Assembly: GCA_002440765.1 (NCBI GenBank)
Contig: DJVC01000106.1
Location: forward strand, 6,533 to 21,818
Direction: 5' to 3'
DNA: 15,286 nucleotides
Source: a bacterium UBP3_UBA6266
GTDB lineage: Bacteria > Auribacterota > UBA6266
Every line of letters starts with the position of its first letter. Position 1 is the stretch's first letter. Made by a program: the position numbers and the translations under genes. Shown here piece after piece: positions 1 through 7,553 of the stretch. The notes beneath the pieces were generated by a model. That model searched no databases and was not told where the DNA came from. It was given only the letters and a program-made list of their open reading frames with translations.

Positions 1-636
1 AAGACGATTAAAGAGAGAGACCCCGCCGCAAGAAATGTATTTGAGATAGTTCTTACTTACTCCGGTTTTCATGCTGTTGTTTTTTACAGGTTTGCGCATT
101 TCTTATATAAACTGAAGATTCCCATTATTCCGAGATTTATATCCCAGTTTGCAAAATTTATTACAGGTATTGAGATTCATCCCGGAGCGGAAATTGCCGG
201 GGGATTCTTTATCGACCACGGAATGGGAGTTGTTATAGGAGAGACTGCGGTAATAGGCGAAAATTGCACCCTGTTTCAGGGTGTAACATTGGGCGGTACC
301 GGAAAAGAACAGGGTAAGAGGCATCCGACATTGGGCAAAAACGTTGTAATAGGCGCCGGAGCGAAGGTTCTGGGGAATATAACCATCGGCGATGGTTCTT
401 ATGTCGGAGCAAACGCCGTTGTTTTAAAAGATGTGCCTCCGGATTCTACTGTTGTCGGTATCCCCGGCACAGTTGTTAAGGAAAAAGGAAAAAAGGTGGC
501 AGGCATTAATCTTGATCATATACATTTACCGGATCCTATAGCTGAAAGATTGTCGCTGCTTCAGAAAGAGATAGATCATATTGAAAAAGAGATAAAAGAT
601 TACAATAACTCTAACATACGTAATAACAATAAATAA
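1..636 (+). CDS. cysE: Serine O-acetyltransferase, 5'-truncated by window edge
   Basis: Transfers acetyl from acetyl-CoA to L-serine to give O-acetylserine, the first committed step of cysteine synthesis in the cytoplasm. The frame is open from base 1, so the ATG at 223 is internal. The readable 211 residues begin with the DPAAR and LTYSGFHA segments of the helical N-terminal part, then a left-handed beta-helix of hexapeptide repeats. The expected active-site pair is visible: Asp72-His73 in IDHGMG and His108 in GKRHP, numbered from base 1, with VTLGGTGK between them. The tail ([14 protein letters not shown]) looks like a short coiled coil. Compared with the short EpsC/CysE form of Bacillus, only about 10 N-terminal residues seem to be missing. 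The stop overlaps the cysS start by one base (TAATG), so the two are probably translationally coupled, linking cysteine supply to cysteine charging. Confidence 0.95.
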   Translation, partial: KTIKERDPAARNVFEIVLTYSGFHAVVFYRFAHFLYKLKIPIIPRFISQFAKFITGIEIHPGAEIAGGFFIDHGMGVVIGETAVIGENCTLFQGVTLGGTGKEQGKRHPTLGKNVVIGAGAKVLGNITIGDGSYVGANAVVLKDVPPDSTVVGIPGTVVKEKGKKVAGINLDHIHLPDPIAERLSLLQKEIDHIEKEIKDYNNSNIRNNNK

Positions 637-2033
637 TGAATATTTTATTATATAATACTTTAAGTAGGTCCAAAGAGGTGTTTAAGCCTATCAAAAATGC
701 CGGGGCGGGTATTTATGCCTGTGGCCCCACTGTATATAATTTTGCGCATATAGGAAATCTCAGGACTTATATTTTTGAGGACCTGCTTAAAAGGATGTTC
801 ATATACAATAAGTATAAAGTGAAGCATGTAATGAATATTACCGATGTGGGCCATCTGACTTCAGATGGCGATGACGGAGAAGATAAAATGCTGCTTGGGG
901 CAAAGAGAGAGGGCAAAAGTGTCTGGGATATAGCGAGATTTTATGAAAAAGCATTTTTTGAAGATACGGGAAAACTGAATATTCTCAATCCCGATATCAA
1001 ATGCAGAGCGACGGAGCATATTCAGGACATGATAAATCTTATCAAAAGAATAGAGGAAAACGGATTTACATATGTTTCCGGAGGCAACCTTTATTTTAAT
1101 ATTGAAAAGTTTAAGGATTACGGAAAATTATCCGGATTGTCTTTGTCTGATCTTAAAGCCGGGGCGCGGATTGAAGTGGATGAGAACAAAAAAAATCCGC
1201 ATGATTTTGTCTTGTGGTTCACGAAATCGAAACACGGTAACCAGGATATGCAGTGGGAAAGCCCGTGGGGAAGAGGCTTCCCGGGATGGCATATAGAGTG
1301 TTCTGCAATGAGCGTGAAATATTTGGGAGAATGTATTGATATTCATTGCGGCGGGATAGACCATATAAATGTCCATCATACAAACGAAATTGCGCAGAGT
1401 GAGGCGGCAACAGGGAAAAAATGGGTTAATTTCTGGCTGCATGGCGAATTTCTTATTATGGATAAGGGCAAGATGTCCAAGTCTGCGGGAGAATTTATAA
1501 CATTGAAGACTTTGACGGATAAGGGCTTTGAGCCGCTTGATTTCAGGTATTTATGCCTTGGCGCTCATTACAGAACACAGCTGGCTTTCAGTTATGAAGC
1601 CCTTGAAGGCGCAAGGAACGGCTTGAAGAATTTAAGGCGGAAAATTATTGAACTGGACAACCTTCCTGCGCACATATCCTGCAATAAGAAAAAAGAAGAT
1701 TACAGAAAAAAATTCAATTTGCTTATCAATGACGATTTAAACATTCCTCAGGCGCTTGCTTTTCTCTGGGACTTGATAAGGGATGAAACCATATCTCCTG
1801 AAGACAGATTAAAACTGGTGTACGAGTTCGATGAGGTTTTGGGGCTTGGTATCAGGGATAACTTTGCAAAAAGGACTAAAGTGCCTGAAGATGTGCATTT
1901 ATTGCTGGATAAAAGAATGAAAGCAAGGGCAGATAAAAACTGGAAAGAGGCTGACCGCTTAAGAGAAGAAGTCTTTAAAAAAGGATTTAAAGTGGAAGAT
2001 ACTCCGGGTGGGCAGAAGATATTTGAATTATGA
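636..2033 (+). CDS. cysS: Cysteinyl-tRNA synthetase
   Basis: Class I aminoacyl-tRNA synthetase that charges tRNA-Cys in the cytoplasm. The 465 residues match the usual family length of about 460. Visible landmarks are YACGPTVYN with Cys29, the HIGN signature at 38-41 (HIGH-type), GWHIECSAM with Cys222, His247 and Glu251 in HHTNEIAQSE, and KMSKS at 279-283. Cys29, Cys222, His247 and Glu251 match the four ligands of the active-site zinc in E. coli CysS, which selects cysteine over serine. The C-terminal part carries the helical anticodon-side domain, ending in a conserved-looking RADKNWKEADRLREE segment. The ATG overlaps the preceding stop by one base and no clear Shine-Dalgarno is present, so translation probably depends on coupling. 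The end overlaps tmk by four bases (ATGA). Confidence 0.97.
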   Translation: MNILLYNTLSRSKEVFKPIKNAGAGIYACGPTVYNFAHIGNLRTYIFEDLLKRMFIYNKYKVKHVMNITDVGHLTSDGDDGEDKMLLGAKREGKSVWDIARFYEKAFFEDTGKLNILNPDIKCRATEHIQDMINLIKRIEENGFTYVSGGNLYFNIEKFKDYGKLSGLSLSDLKAGARIEVDENKKNPHDFVLWFTKSKHGNQDMQWESPWGRGFPGWHIECSAMSVKYLGECIDIHCGGIDHINVHHTNEIAQSEAATGKKWVNFWLHGEFLIMDKGKMSKSAGEFITLKTLTDKGFEPLDFRYLCLGAHYRTQLAFSYEALEGARNGLKNLRRKIIELDNLPAHISCNKKKEDYRKKFNLLINDDLNIPQALAFLWDLIRDETISPEDRLKLVYEFDEVLGLGIRDNFAKRTKVPEDVHLLLDKRMKARADKNWKEADRLREEVFKKGFKVEDTPGGQKIFEL

Positions 2034-2710
2034 AAAAAGCGGGAAAATTTATTACCCTCGAAGGTCCTGAAGGAAGCGGAAAATCGACTCATCTGGATTT
2101 TCTGTGTGATTATTTATCTGAAAAGGGATTCAATATCCTTTCTGTCAGGGACCCCGGCGGCACACAAGTCGGTGAAGAAATAAGAAAAATCCTGTTAAAT
2201 CCCGGATTGAAGGGGATGTCGGATATGACGGAGCTTCTGTTATTTGAGGCAAGCCGCGCCCAGCTGGTTTCGAAAAAGATTAAGCCGTTCCTCGAAGCGG
2301 GCCCGGATAACATTGTTATAAGTTCAAGATTTGCCGATGCTACTATGGTATATCAGGGGTTTGTCAGATTCAGGGAGTCGAAGAATATAAAACATATAGA
2401 AGAATTGAATAATATGGTCATGGATGGGATAATTCCCGATTTAACGATTCTTCTGGACATAGATCCCGTTGAGGGCATTAGAAGGGCAAGAGGCGTAAAT
2501 AAAGAAACCCCGGCGGGAGAACTTGACAGAATTGAATCGGAAGATATTGAATTCCATGAAAATGTCAGGGAAGGGTATTTGAAGTTATTAAAGAAAAATC
2601 CGGAAAGAATAAAGTTGGTTGATGCTTCCGAACCTGTAAACACCGTAAGAAGACAGATATTTAATCTTATTGAACAACTATTGGGATCCGTTAAAAAATA
2701 TGTTCGCTGA
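2030..2710 (+). CDS. tmk: Thymidylate kinase (dTMP kinase)
   Basis: Phosphorylates dTMP to dTDP for dTTP synthesis. The P-loop GPEGSGKST is at residues 12-20, followed by RDPGGT at 40-45 and a SRFADATMVYQG segment at 99-110, which matches the DR(Y/H/F)..S..AYQG region of the family. A LID-type stretch (RRARGVNKETPAGELDRIE) lies at about 151-169. The length of 226 residues is slightly above the common 205-215. Two positions differ from the common pattern: Asp41 where E of EPGGT is usual, and Ser99 where the D of the DR motif is usual. The following Arg100, which contacts the nucleotide in the family, is kept, so I expect an active enzyme. It shares four bases with cysS and 11 with holB, and tmk beside holB is a widespread arrangement. 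Confidence 0.94.
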   Translation: MKKAGKFITLEGPEGSGKSTHLDFLCDYLSEKGFNILSVRDPGGTQVGEEIRKILLNPGLKGMSDMTELLLFEASRAQLVSKKIKPFLEAGPDNIVISSRFADATMVYQGFVRFRESKNIKHIEELNNMVMDGIIPDLTILLDIDPVEGIRRARGVNKETPAGELDRIESEDIEFHENVREGYLKLLKKNPERIKLVDASEPVNTVRRQIFNLIEQLLGSVKKYVR

Positions 2711-3827
2711 TAATATTGTCGGTCATAGACGCCAATGCATGATATTATCCGACGCTGTCGATAAAGAAAGGATGGCAAGCGCTTATCTTTTTTCGGGAGC
2801 GGACGGATTAGGAAAAAAATTTATAGCCATCCAGCTGGCCAAGACCCTGAACTGCCTATCCGCGCACAACGGCAGTCCGTGCGGGAAATGTGAGTCGTGC
2901 AGGAAAATCAACTCGGGCAGCCATCCTGATATGCTTGTTATTTCTCCGAAAGGGAAGGAAAGGATAATAAATGTCGCCATGATAAGCGACATGCTGCAGA
3001 GAGTCAGCAGGAAGTCCTATGAGGGGCGGTATAAAATTATAATATTCGATGATGCGCATAGGATGAGAGAAAGTGCATCCAGTAAATTATTAAAGACGTT
3101 GGAAGAGCCTCCTCCCAGGACAATCATGATTCTTGTGACGTCGAGGCCCGATAAACTGCTGCCCACGATAGTATCCAGGTGCCAGACAATAAATTTTTAT
3201 TTATTGCAGGATAAAGAGATTGAGGATTTTCTGGTCAGGGTAAAAAAAGTTCCGTTTGAGGAGGCGAGGGTTATAGCTTCTTTTGCCGGAGGGAGAGTTT
3301 CCGAATCGCTTAAATTGCTGTCGGATGAAACAGTCCGGAGGAGAAATGCGTATCTGAATTATCTCCAATCCGCAATAAAAGGGGATTTAGCCGGATTATT
3401 CAATATAGTTGACGGCATTGACAGGGAGTTCCGTGAATTGCTCGACACAAACACAGAAGATATAAAGAAAGCAAAAGAAGCAGATGGTTATGAAGACATA
3501 AAAGAGATAAAAGAACTTATTGAGGCGGAGGCTTTTTCATCCGTCCAATATGAGAAAGAGGAAATGCTTCTGATATGGCAGATATGGTTCAGGGATATGT
3601 TGTTGATTAAGGAATGCGGAACCGCTGTTAATATTATGAATAAGGACGCAAGAGATGTGTTGCTGCGTTTTTCCGGCGAACATGAATTCGACGAGATATT
3701 AAACTGTATTAAGGCTGTTGAACATGCCAGAGATATGATAAGATTTAATATTAATTTTCAGTTGGTAATGGAAGAGCTTTTTCTTAACGTTGTTAAAAAT
3801 ATAGGCAGAAAAGGAGCATTGACATAA
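2700..3827 (+). CDS. holB: DNA polymerase III delta' subunit (clamp loader)
   Basis: AAA+ subunit of the clamp loader that places the beta clamp on DNA. I start at the ATG at 2700 (375 aa, 11-base overlap with tmk) and not at the upstream TTG at 2670, because residues from MFADNIVGHRRQ onward look like the normal delta' N-terminus. Seen in order: P-loop-like GADGLGKK (33-40), a zinc module Cys52-x8-Cys61-x2-Cys64-x2-Cys67 with the same spacing as E. coli delta', HPD (75-77), LLKTLEEPP (about 130-138) and the SRC motif (159-161). The P-loop has Lys40 where Ser or Thr normally binds magnesium, so ATP hydrolysis is doubtful, as in other delta' proteins whose ATP site has decayed. The C-terminal third carries a charged, probably helical insert (around IKKAKEADGYEDIKEIKEL). 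dnaX could share several of these motifs, but the SRC motif, the size and the tmk/ricT neighbours favour holB. Confidence 0.92.
   Translation: MFADNIVGHRRQCMILSDAVDKERMASAYLFSGADGLGKKFIAIQLAKTLNCLSAHNGSPCGKCESCRKINSGSHPDMLVISPKGKERIINVAMISDMLQRVSRKSYEGRYKIIIFDDAHRMRESASSKLLKTLEEPPPRTIMILVTSRPDKLLPTIVSRCQTINFYLLQDKEIEDFLVRVKKVPFEEARVIASFAGGRVSESLKLLSDETVRRRNAYLNYLQSAIKGDLAGLFNIVDGIDREFRELLDTNTEDIKKAKEADGYEDIKEIKELIEAEAFSSVQYEKEEMLLIWQIWFRDMLLIKECGTAVNIMNKDARDVLLRFSGEHEFDEILNCIKAVEHARDMIRFNINFQLVMEELFLNVVKNIGRKGALT
3811..3816 (+). promoter_or_regulatory. Ribosome binding site of ricT
   Basis: AAGGAG lies inside the end of holB, 11 bases before the ATG at 3828. It supports that start, which directly abuts the holB stop codon. 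Confidence 0.55.
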
Positions 3828-4634
3828 ATGTATAAGGTTGTTCAGGTGAGATTACGGGAGTGCGGCAAGCCTTATTATTTCCAGACGGGCGAGCTTGATC
3901 TGAGAGCGGGCGATTATGTGATTTTTGATTTTGAAAGAGGAAAAGAGTTCGGGCTTGTGATATCCGAACCTGAGATTATCCTTGAGGATGACGTAGCCGA
4001 ACCGTTAAAAAAAATCCTGAGGAAGATCACTCCGCGTGATGAACAGCAGTTAAAATCAAATAGCAAAGAAGCAAAAAAGGCATTTGAAAAATGCCAGGAA
4101 AAGATACTTGAGCATAAGCTTGATATGAAGCTTGTCGATGTGGAATATTCTTTCGACAAAAGTAAGCTTATATTTTATTTTACAGCTGAGGGCAGGGTTG
4201 ATTTCAGAGAGCTTGTCAAAGATCTTGCCTCTCTTTTCAAAACAAGGATTGAGCTCAGGCAGATAGGGGTGAGGGATGAAGCGAAGATGCTCGGTGGGAT
4301 CGGGTGTTGCGGACGGACCCTTTGCTGCGCGACTTTTCTGAAAGATTTCGATACAATTAACATTAAAATGGCGAAAGAACAGAGACTACCGTTGAATCCG
4401 AGTAAAATATCGGGTCTGTGCGGGAGACTGCTTTGCTGTTTAAAGTACGAAAATGAAGTTTATAAAGAACTGTCGAGCGGTATTCCGAAAGAGGGTTCCC
4501 TTGTGTCGACAAAAGTCGGAACTGGCAAGGTAATAGATATTAATATACTGAAACAGATGGTATTCGTCGAATTTGAGGATAAGAGACAGGTGTGGTTTTC
4601 CACTAAAGATGTTAAAATCGTAAAAGAGGAATAA
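3828..4634 (+). CDS. ricT: PSP1 / RicT (YaaT) family protein
   Basis: 268 residues, close to the 275 of B. subtilis RicT (YaaT). The PSP1-type core carries a dense cysteine set: Cys160, Cys161, Cys166 and Cys167 in GGIGCCGRTLCC, and Cys198, Cys203 and Cys204 in GLCGRLLCC. In B. subtilis, RicT joins RicA (YmcA) and RicF (YlbF) in a complex with [4Fe-4S] clusters that affects RNase Y-dependent mRNA maturation, biofilm formation, competence and sporulation. The cysteines seen here fit cluster binding, but no RicA or RicF partner lies in this window. The last 50 residues (GSLVSTKVGTGKVIDIN) resemble a small beta-barrel tail. It abuts holB with no gap and is followed by metG after 12 bases. The holB-ricT-metG-tatD order is also seen in Firmicutes (there with extra genes between ricT and metG), so family assignment is firm while the role in this organism is open. 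Confidence 0.9.
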   Translation: MYKVVQVRLRECGKPYYFQTGELDLRAGDYVIFDFERGKEFGLVISEPEIILEDDVAEPLKKILRKITPRDEQQLKSNSKEAKKAFEKCQEKILEHKLDMKLVDVEYSFDKSKLIFYFTAEGRVDFRELVKDLASLFKTRIELRQIGVRDEAKMLGGIGCCGRTLCCATFLKDFDTINIKMAKEQRLPLNPSKISGLCGRLLCCLKYENEVYKELSSGIPKEGSLVSTKVGTGKVIDINILKQMVFVEFEDKRQVWFSTKDVKIVKEE

Positions 4635-4640
4635 GGGAGA
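4635..4640 (+). promoter_or_regulatory. Ribosome binding site fixing the TTG start of metG
   Basis: GGGAGA directly follows the ricT stop codon and ends 6 bases before the TTG at 4647. It supports that non-ATG start, since the conserved TTAIDYVNAPPHLGH block begins only six residues later. Confidence 0.6.
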
Positions 4641-4646
4641 TAAAGC

Positions 4647-6176
4647 TTGGGCAAATTCTATCTTACAACGGCGATTGATTATGTAAACGCTCCTCCCCAT
4701 CTCGGTCACGCGTATGAAAAGGTTTGCGCGGATGTTATAAACAGGTATCAGAAAATGAAGGGCAATGATACTTTTTTCTGTACGGGCGTAGATGAACACA
4801 GCCTTAATGTTTACCGGCAGGCTAAAGCAAAAAACATATCCCCCAAACAGTATTGCGATGGTATGGTTCCCGCTTTTAAGCAGGCATGGGAAAGCCTTAA
4901 TATTAAATATGACCGTTTTATACGCACAACGGATAATGACCATATACTGTCGGTTAAAAAACTTCTACAGAAGATATATGATAGCGGTGATATCTATAAG
5001 GATAAATATCAGGGATGGTATTGTGTGTCATGCGAAGCCTATCTTCAGGAATCGGATTTGGTAGAAGGGAAATGCCCAGTTCATAACAGAAAAGCCGAGT
5101 GGCTTGAAGAAGATAACTACTTTTTCCGATTATCAAGATATTCCGAAAAAATCCTTGAACACATCAATGAACACGCGGATTTCGTGACTCCCGAAATAAG
5201 AAAAAACGAGATTGTGAATATAATTAAATCGGGATTGCAGGATATAAGTATATCAAGAGCTTCGGAAGGATGGGGAATTGAGCTGCCTTTTGATCCGGGT
5301 CAAACCATATATGTTTGGATAGACGCCTTGACAAATTATATATCCGCCGCCGGTTTTTCAGCCGATGATTTGAAATTCGGGAAATTATGGCCGGCAGATC
5401 TGCATATCATAGGAAAAGACATAACAAGGTTTCATTGCATTATTTGGCCCGCGATGCTTTTGTCCGCGGGCATAAAACTGCCTTTGCGGGTTTATGCCCA
5501 TGGTTTTATGACGCTTGAGGGCAAAAAGATGAGTAAAACAGATAATAATTTTGTCGATCCGAAAAATATTGTGGAAACCGCTGGTTCCGACGCCGCCAGG
5601 TATTTTATCATAAGAGAGATGCCTTATGCCGATGATATGGATTTCACCTGGGATAGATTCTGGTTAAGGTATAATACACATTTGGCAAACGATCTCGGTA
5701 ATCTATCCAGCAGGATATTGTCAATGGCGGAAAAATACTGCAAAAATCTTATTCCTGCGTTTGGAAAAGAGCAGGATAAGGATAACGGGTTTCAAAAGAC
5801 AGCTTTTGAGAGGACAGATAATTATCAAAGGCTTATGGATGACTGCCAGTTGTCTTCCGCGCTTGCGAGCGCATGGGAATTGGTTACCTTTGCGAATAAA
5901 TATATTGAGGTTAACCAGCCTTGGAAATTATATAAAACAGGACAGCAGGAGAAGCTGGACAGCGTGTTGAGAAATCTCCTTGAAGGGTTAAAAGTCATAT
6001 CGGTCCTGTTATATCCGTTTATTCCTGTCGCTTCTGAAAAAATACTGAGAAGTATCGGCGTCGAAAAAGATATGGAAGCGGGCTCTTTCCCGGAAACTAA
6101 GATATGGGGATCTCTTCCCGAGGGAAGTAAAATCCACAAATCGGGCATATTATTTCCCAGAAAAGAAAAAGATTAA
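4647..6176 (+). CDS. metG: Methionyl-tRNA synthetase
   Basis: Class I synthetase that charges initiator and elongator tRNA-Met. The start is TTG: the catalytic block begins at residue 7 and no ATG or GTG lies between the ribosome binding site and it. Landmarks are HLGH (18-21, HIGH-type), GVDEHS (47-52), a single zinc knuckle Cys126-x2-Cys129 ... Cys143-x2-His146, and KMSKT at 294-298. The knuckle with His as fourth ligand resembles the Thermus thermophilus MetRS type. The helical anticodon-binding domain occupies about 350-490 and includes NQPWKLYK. At 509 residues the protein stops without the C-terminal tRNA-binding/dimerisation domain present in the B. subtilis enzyme (about 660 aa), so it is probably a monomer unless that domain is encoded elsewhere. 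It lies between ricT and the putative lipoprotein gene, 12 and 45 bases away. Confidence 0.97.
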   Translation: MGKFYLTTAIDYVNAPPHLGHAYEKVCADVINRYQKMKGNDTFFCTGVDEHSLNVYRQAKAKNISPKQYCDGMVPAFKQAWESLNIKYDRFIRTTDNDHILSVKKLLQKIYDSGDIYKDKYQGWYCVSCEAYLQESDLVEGKCPVHNRKAEWLEEDNYFFRLSRYSEKILEHINEHADFVTPEIRKNEIVNIIKSGLQDISISRASEGWGIELPFDPGQTIYVWIDALTNYISAAGFSADDLKFGKLWPADLHIIGKDITRFHCIIWPAMLLSAGIKLPLRVYAHGFMTLEGKKMSKTDNNFVDPKNIVETAGSDAARYFIIREMPYADDMDFTWDRFWLRYNTHLANDLGNLSSRILSMAEKYCKNLIPAFGKEQDKDNGFQKTAFERTDNYQRLMDDCQLSSALASAWELVTFANKYIEVNQPWKLYKTGQQEKLDSVLRNLLEGLKVISVLLYPFIPVASEKILRSIGVEKDMEAGSFPETKIWGSLPEGSKIHKSGILFPRKEKD

Positions 6177-6207
6177 TTATGATTTTTTATTTTAATATTA
6201 TTAAATC

Positions 6208-6212
6208 GGAGG
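6208..6212 (+). promoter_or_regulatory. Ribosome binding site of the putative lipoprotein gene
   Basis: GGAGG, 9 bases before the ATG at 6222, is one of the strongest Shine-Dalgarno sequences in the window and selects this ATG over two further in-frame ATGs at 6228 and 6234. It sits in a 45-base A+T-rich gap after metG in which I see no convincing promoter or hairpin. Confidence 0.65.
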
Positions 6213-6221
6213 TTTTTTAAA

Positions 6222-7550
6222 ATGAGAATGAATATGATTAAAGTCTCTTTAATGTTTGTTTTCATATGTATCGTCACCTGTTCCGGCGGAGATGAGGTGA
6301 CACTTAAGACAGGCGAGAAGATAGAGGGCGTAATCCTGTTCGAATCTTCCAGGGATATTACTTTGGACACAATTCTCGGTGAAATTACCCTGGATAACGA
6401 AAGAATCGAAAAAATAAACAGGTATTCTCAAAAGCAAAACAACCTTTTAAGAAGGATATGGGAGTTAAAAACAAAGGAATCGGCGGAAAAAGAAGGCGGA
6501 ATAGCTGCGCAAAAACAGCTTAGCCCCGAAGAAATGCAGTTATTTGAGGAAACGCAGAAATCCAGGGGCCTGATCAAATATAAGGATGAATGGTATACAA
6601 AGGATGGGTTAGAGCGGTTATTAACCGACAAAAAAAGAGAAATAGAGGGAAAGGAAATCGCAAAGGAACAGGAAAAAAAGTTTGAGAAAATATGCGCGAC
6701 AGAAAAAGAACGGAAGAAAATGCAAAAAGATGCCGAAAAAGAATCCAAGGCTTTAAAATATGTCAAAAGAAAACAATGGGATCAGGAGAGAATTACCGAA
6801 AACTTTAAGATATACTACAAGAAATACAGGATGAAAGACAACAGGATGGCGGCGCAGATATCCGGCAATCCCGATAATATCTACACTAAACTCTTAAAAG
6901 ATATGGGGATTGACTGTTATGTCAACTGGCAGGTTAAGTGTGATGTTTTCCTTCTGGACAATGAATCAAGCTGGAGCCAGATCAAGACTATTGTCGGACC
7001 TTCTGACAGCACCTCGTTCGGTTTCAGCATTGCCGAAGAAAGAGAAATTTATATAGATCCGTGGGGAGATACGGGCCTCTCGGGTCTGCAGCAGACTTCG
7101 GATATACCTTTAATATTCGGCGCAGATATTCTGTTCAACTATTTTTTGGCGGAGCTTTTGTGGAAGGAATTCCTGCAGGACAGGGATGTGCCACTCTGGT
7201 TGATTGCGGGGACAGCTTCATATTATTCGGGAACAGGTATGTATAATTCCGAAAAAATGGAAAAGGATATAAAGTCAAAAAAATACCTGTCGTTCAGCCG
7301 TTTGATAAAAACGAAAAAATATCCGAAGAACGAAAAGGATTTTGAAAGGTTTGTTTATGAATCTGAAGTGCTGGCGCGTATTTTGGTGAATGCTTATGAT
7401 GAAAACGGAAACCTTGTTTTTTGCCAGTTTGCCCGTATGATTGCGCGAGGTAAATCATTTAAGGATGCTTTCGAAGAAATATATAAGGATAAATTTGAGT
7501 CACTGGATGATCTGTCGACAAAATGGTTTCAGTCTCTAAAGGGTAAATAG
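6222..7550 (+). CDS. Exported putative lipoprotein, inactive gluzincin-like C-terminal domain
   Basis: I do not recognise a named family. Residues 1-19 form a signal peptide ending IVTC at 17-20. This could be a lipobox with Cys20 as the anchored residue, although Thr at -1 is unusual. Residues 23-66 resemble a small SH3/Sm-like barrel of the kind starting EVTLKTGEKIEG. Residues about 130-200 are very rich in Lys and Glu and probably form a long helix or coiled coil. The C-terminal half resembles a peptidase-MA/gluzincin fold: a helix (DILFNYFLAELLW, 301-314) followed by PLWLIAGTASYYSG (324-337), the layout of HExxH plus W..EG.A.YF. Here HExxH reads NYFLA (306-310) and the third ligand Glu reads Ala329, so I infer a non-catalytic domain. 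It has its own ribosome binding site and ends 3 bases before tatD. Function unknown. Confidence 0.8.
   Translation: MRMNMIKVSLMFVFICIVTCSGGDEVTLKTGEKIEGVILFESSRDITLDTILGEITLDNERIEKINRYSQKQNNLLRRIWELKTKESAEKEGGIAAQKQLSPEEMQLFEETQKSRGLIKYKDEWYTKDGLERLLTDKKREIEGKEIAKEQEKKFEKICATEKERKKMQKDAEKESKALKYVKRKQWDQERITENFKIYYKKYRMKDNRMAAQISGNPDNIYTKLLKDMGIDCYVNWQVKCDVFLLDNESSWSQIKTIVGPSDSTSFGFSIAEEREIYIDPWGDTGLSGLQQTSDIPLIFGADILFNYFLAELLWKEFLQDRDVPLWLIAGTASYYSGTGMYNSEKMEKDIKSKKYLSFSRLIKTKKYPKNEKDFERFVYESEVLARILVNAYDENGNLVFCQFARMIARGKSFKDAFEEIYKDKFESLDDLSTKWFQSLKGK
7538..7543 (+). promoter_or_regulatory. Ribosome binding site of tatD
   Basis: AAAGGG overlaps the end of the putative lipoprotein gene and lies 10 bases before the TTG at 7554. 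The metal-binding DSHAH motif begins at residue 7, so a start further downstream is excluded. Confidence 0.5.
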
Positions 7551-7553
7551 AGC

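Noticed and set aside
2353..2778. Minus-strand frame of 141 codons across tmk and holB
   Set aside because: Same reasoning: an antisense shadow of two conserved genes.
4440..4943. Minus-strand frame of 167 codons across the ricT-metG junction
   Set aside because: It overlaps two strongly supported genes, has no recognisable motif, and would run against an operon in which every gene is on the + strand.
6177..6221. A promoter or terminator in the A+T-rich gap after metG
   Set aside because: No -35/-10 pair with acceptable spacing and no G+C-rich stem before a T-run; only the ribosome binding site is convincing.
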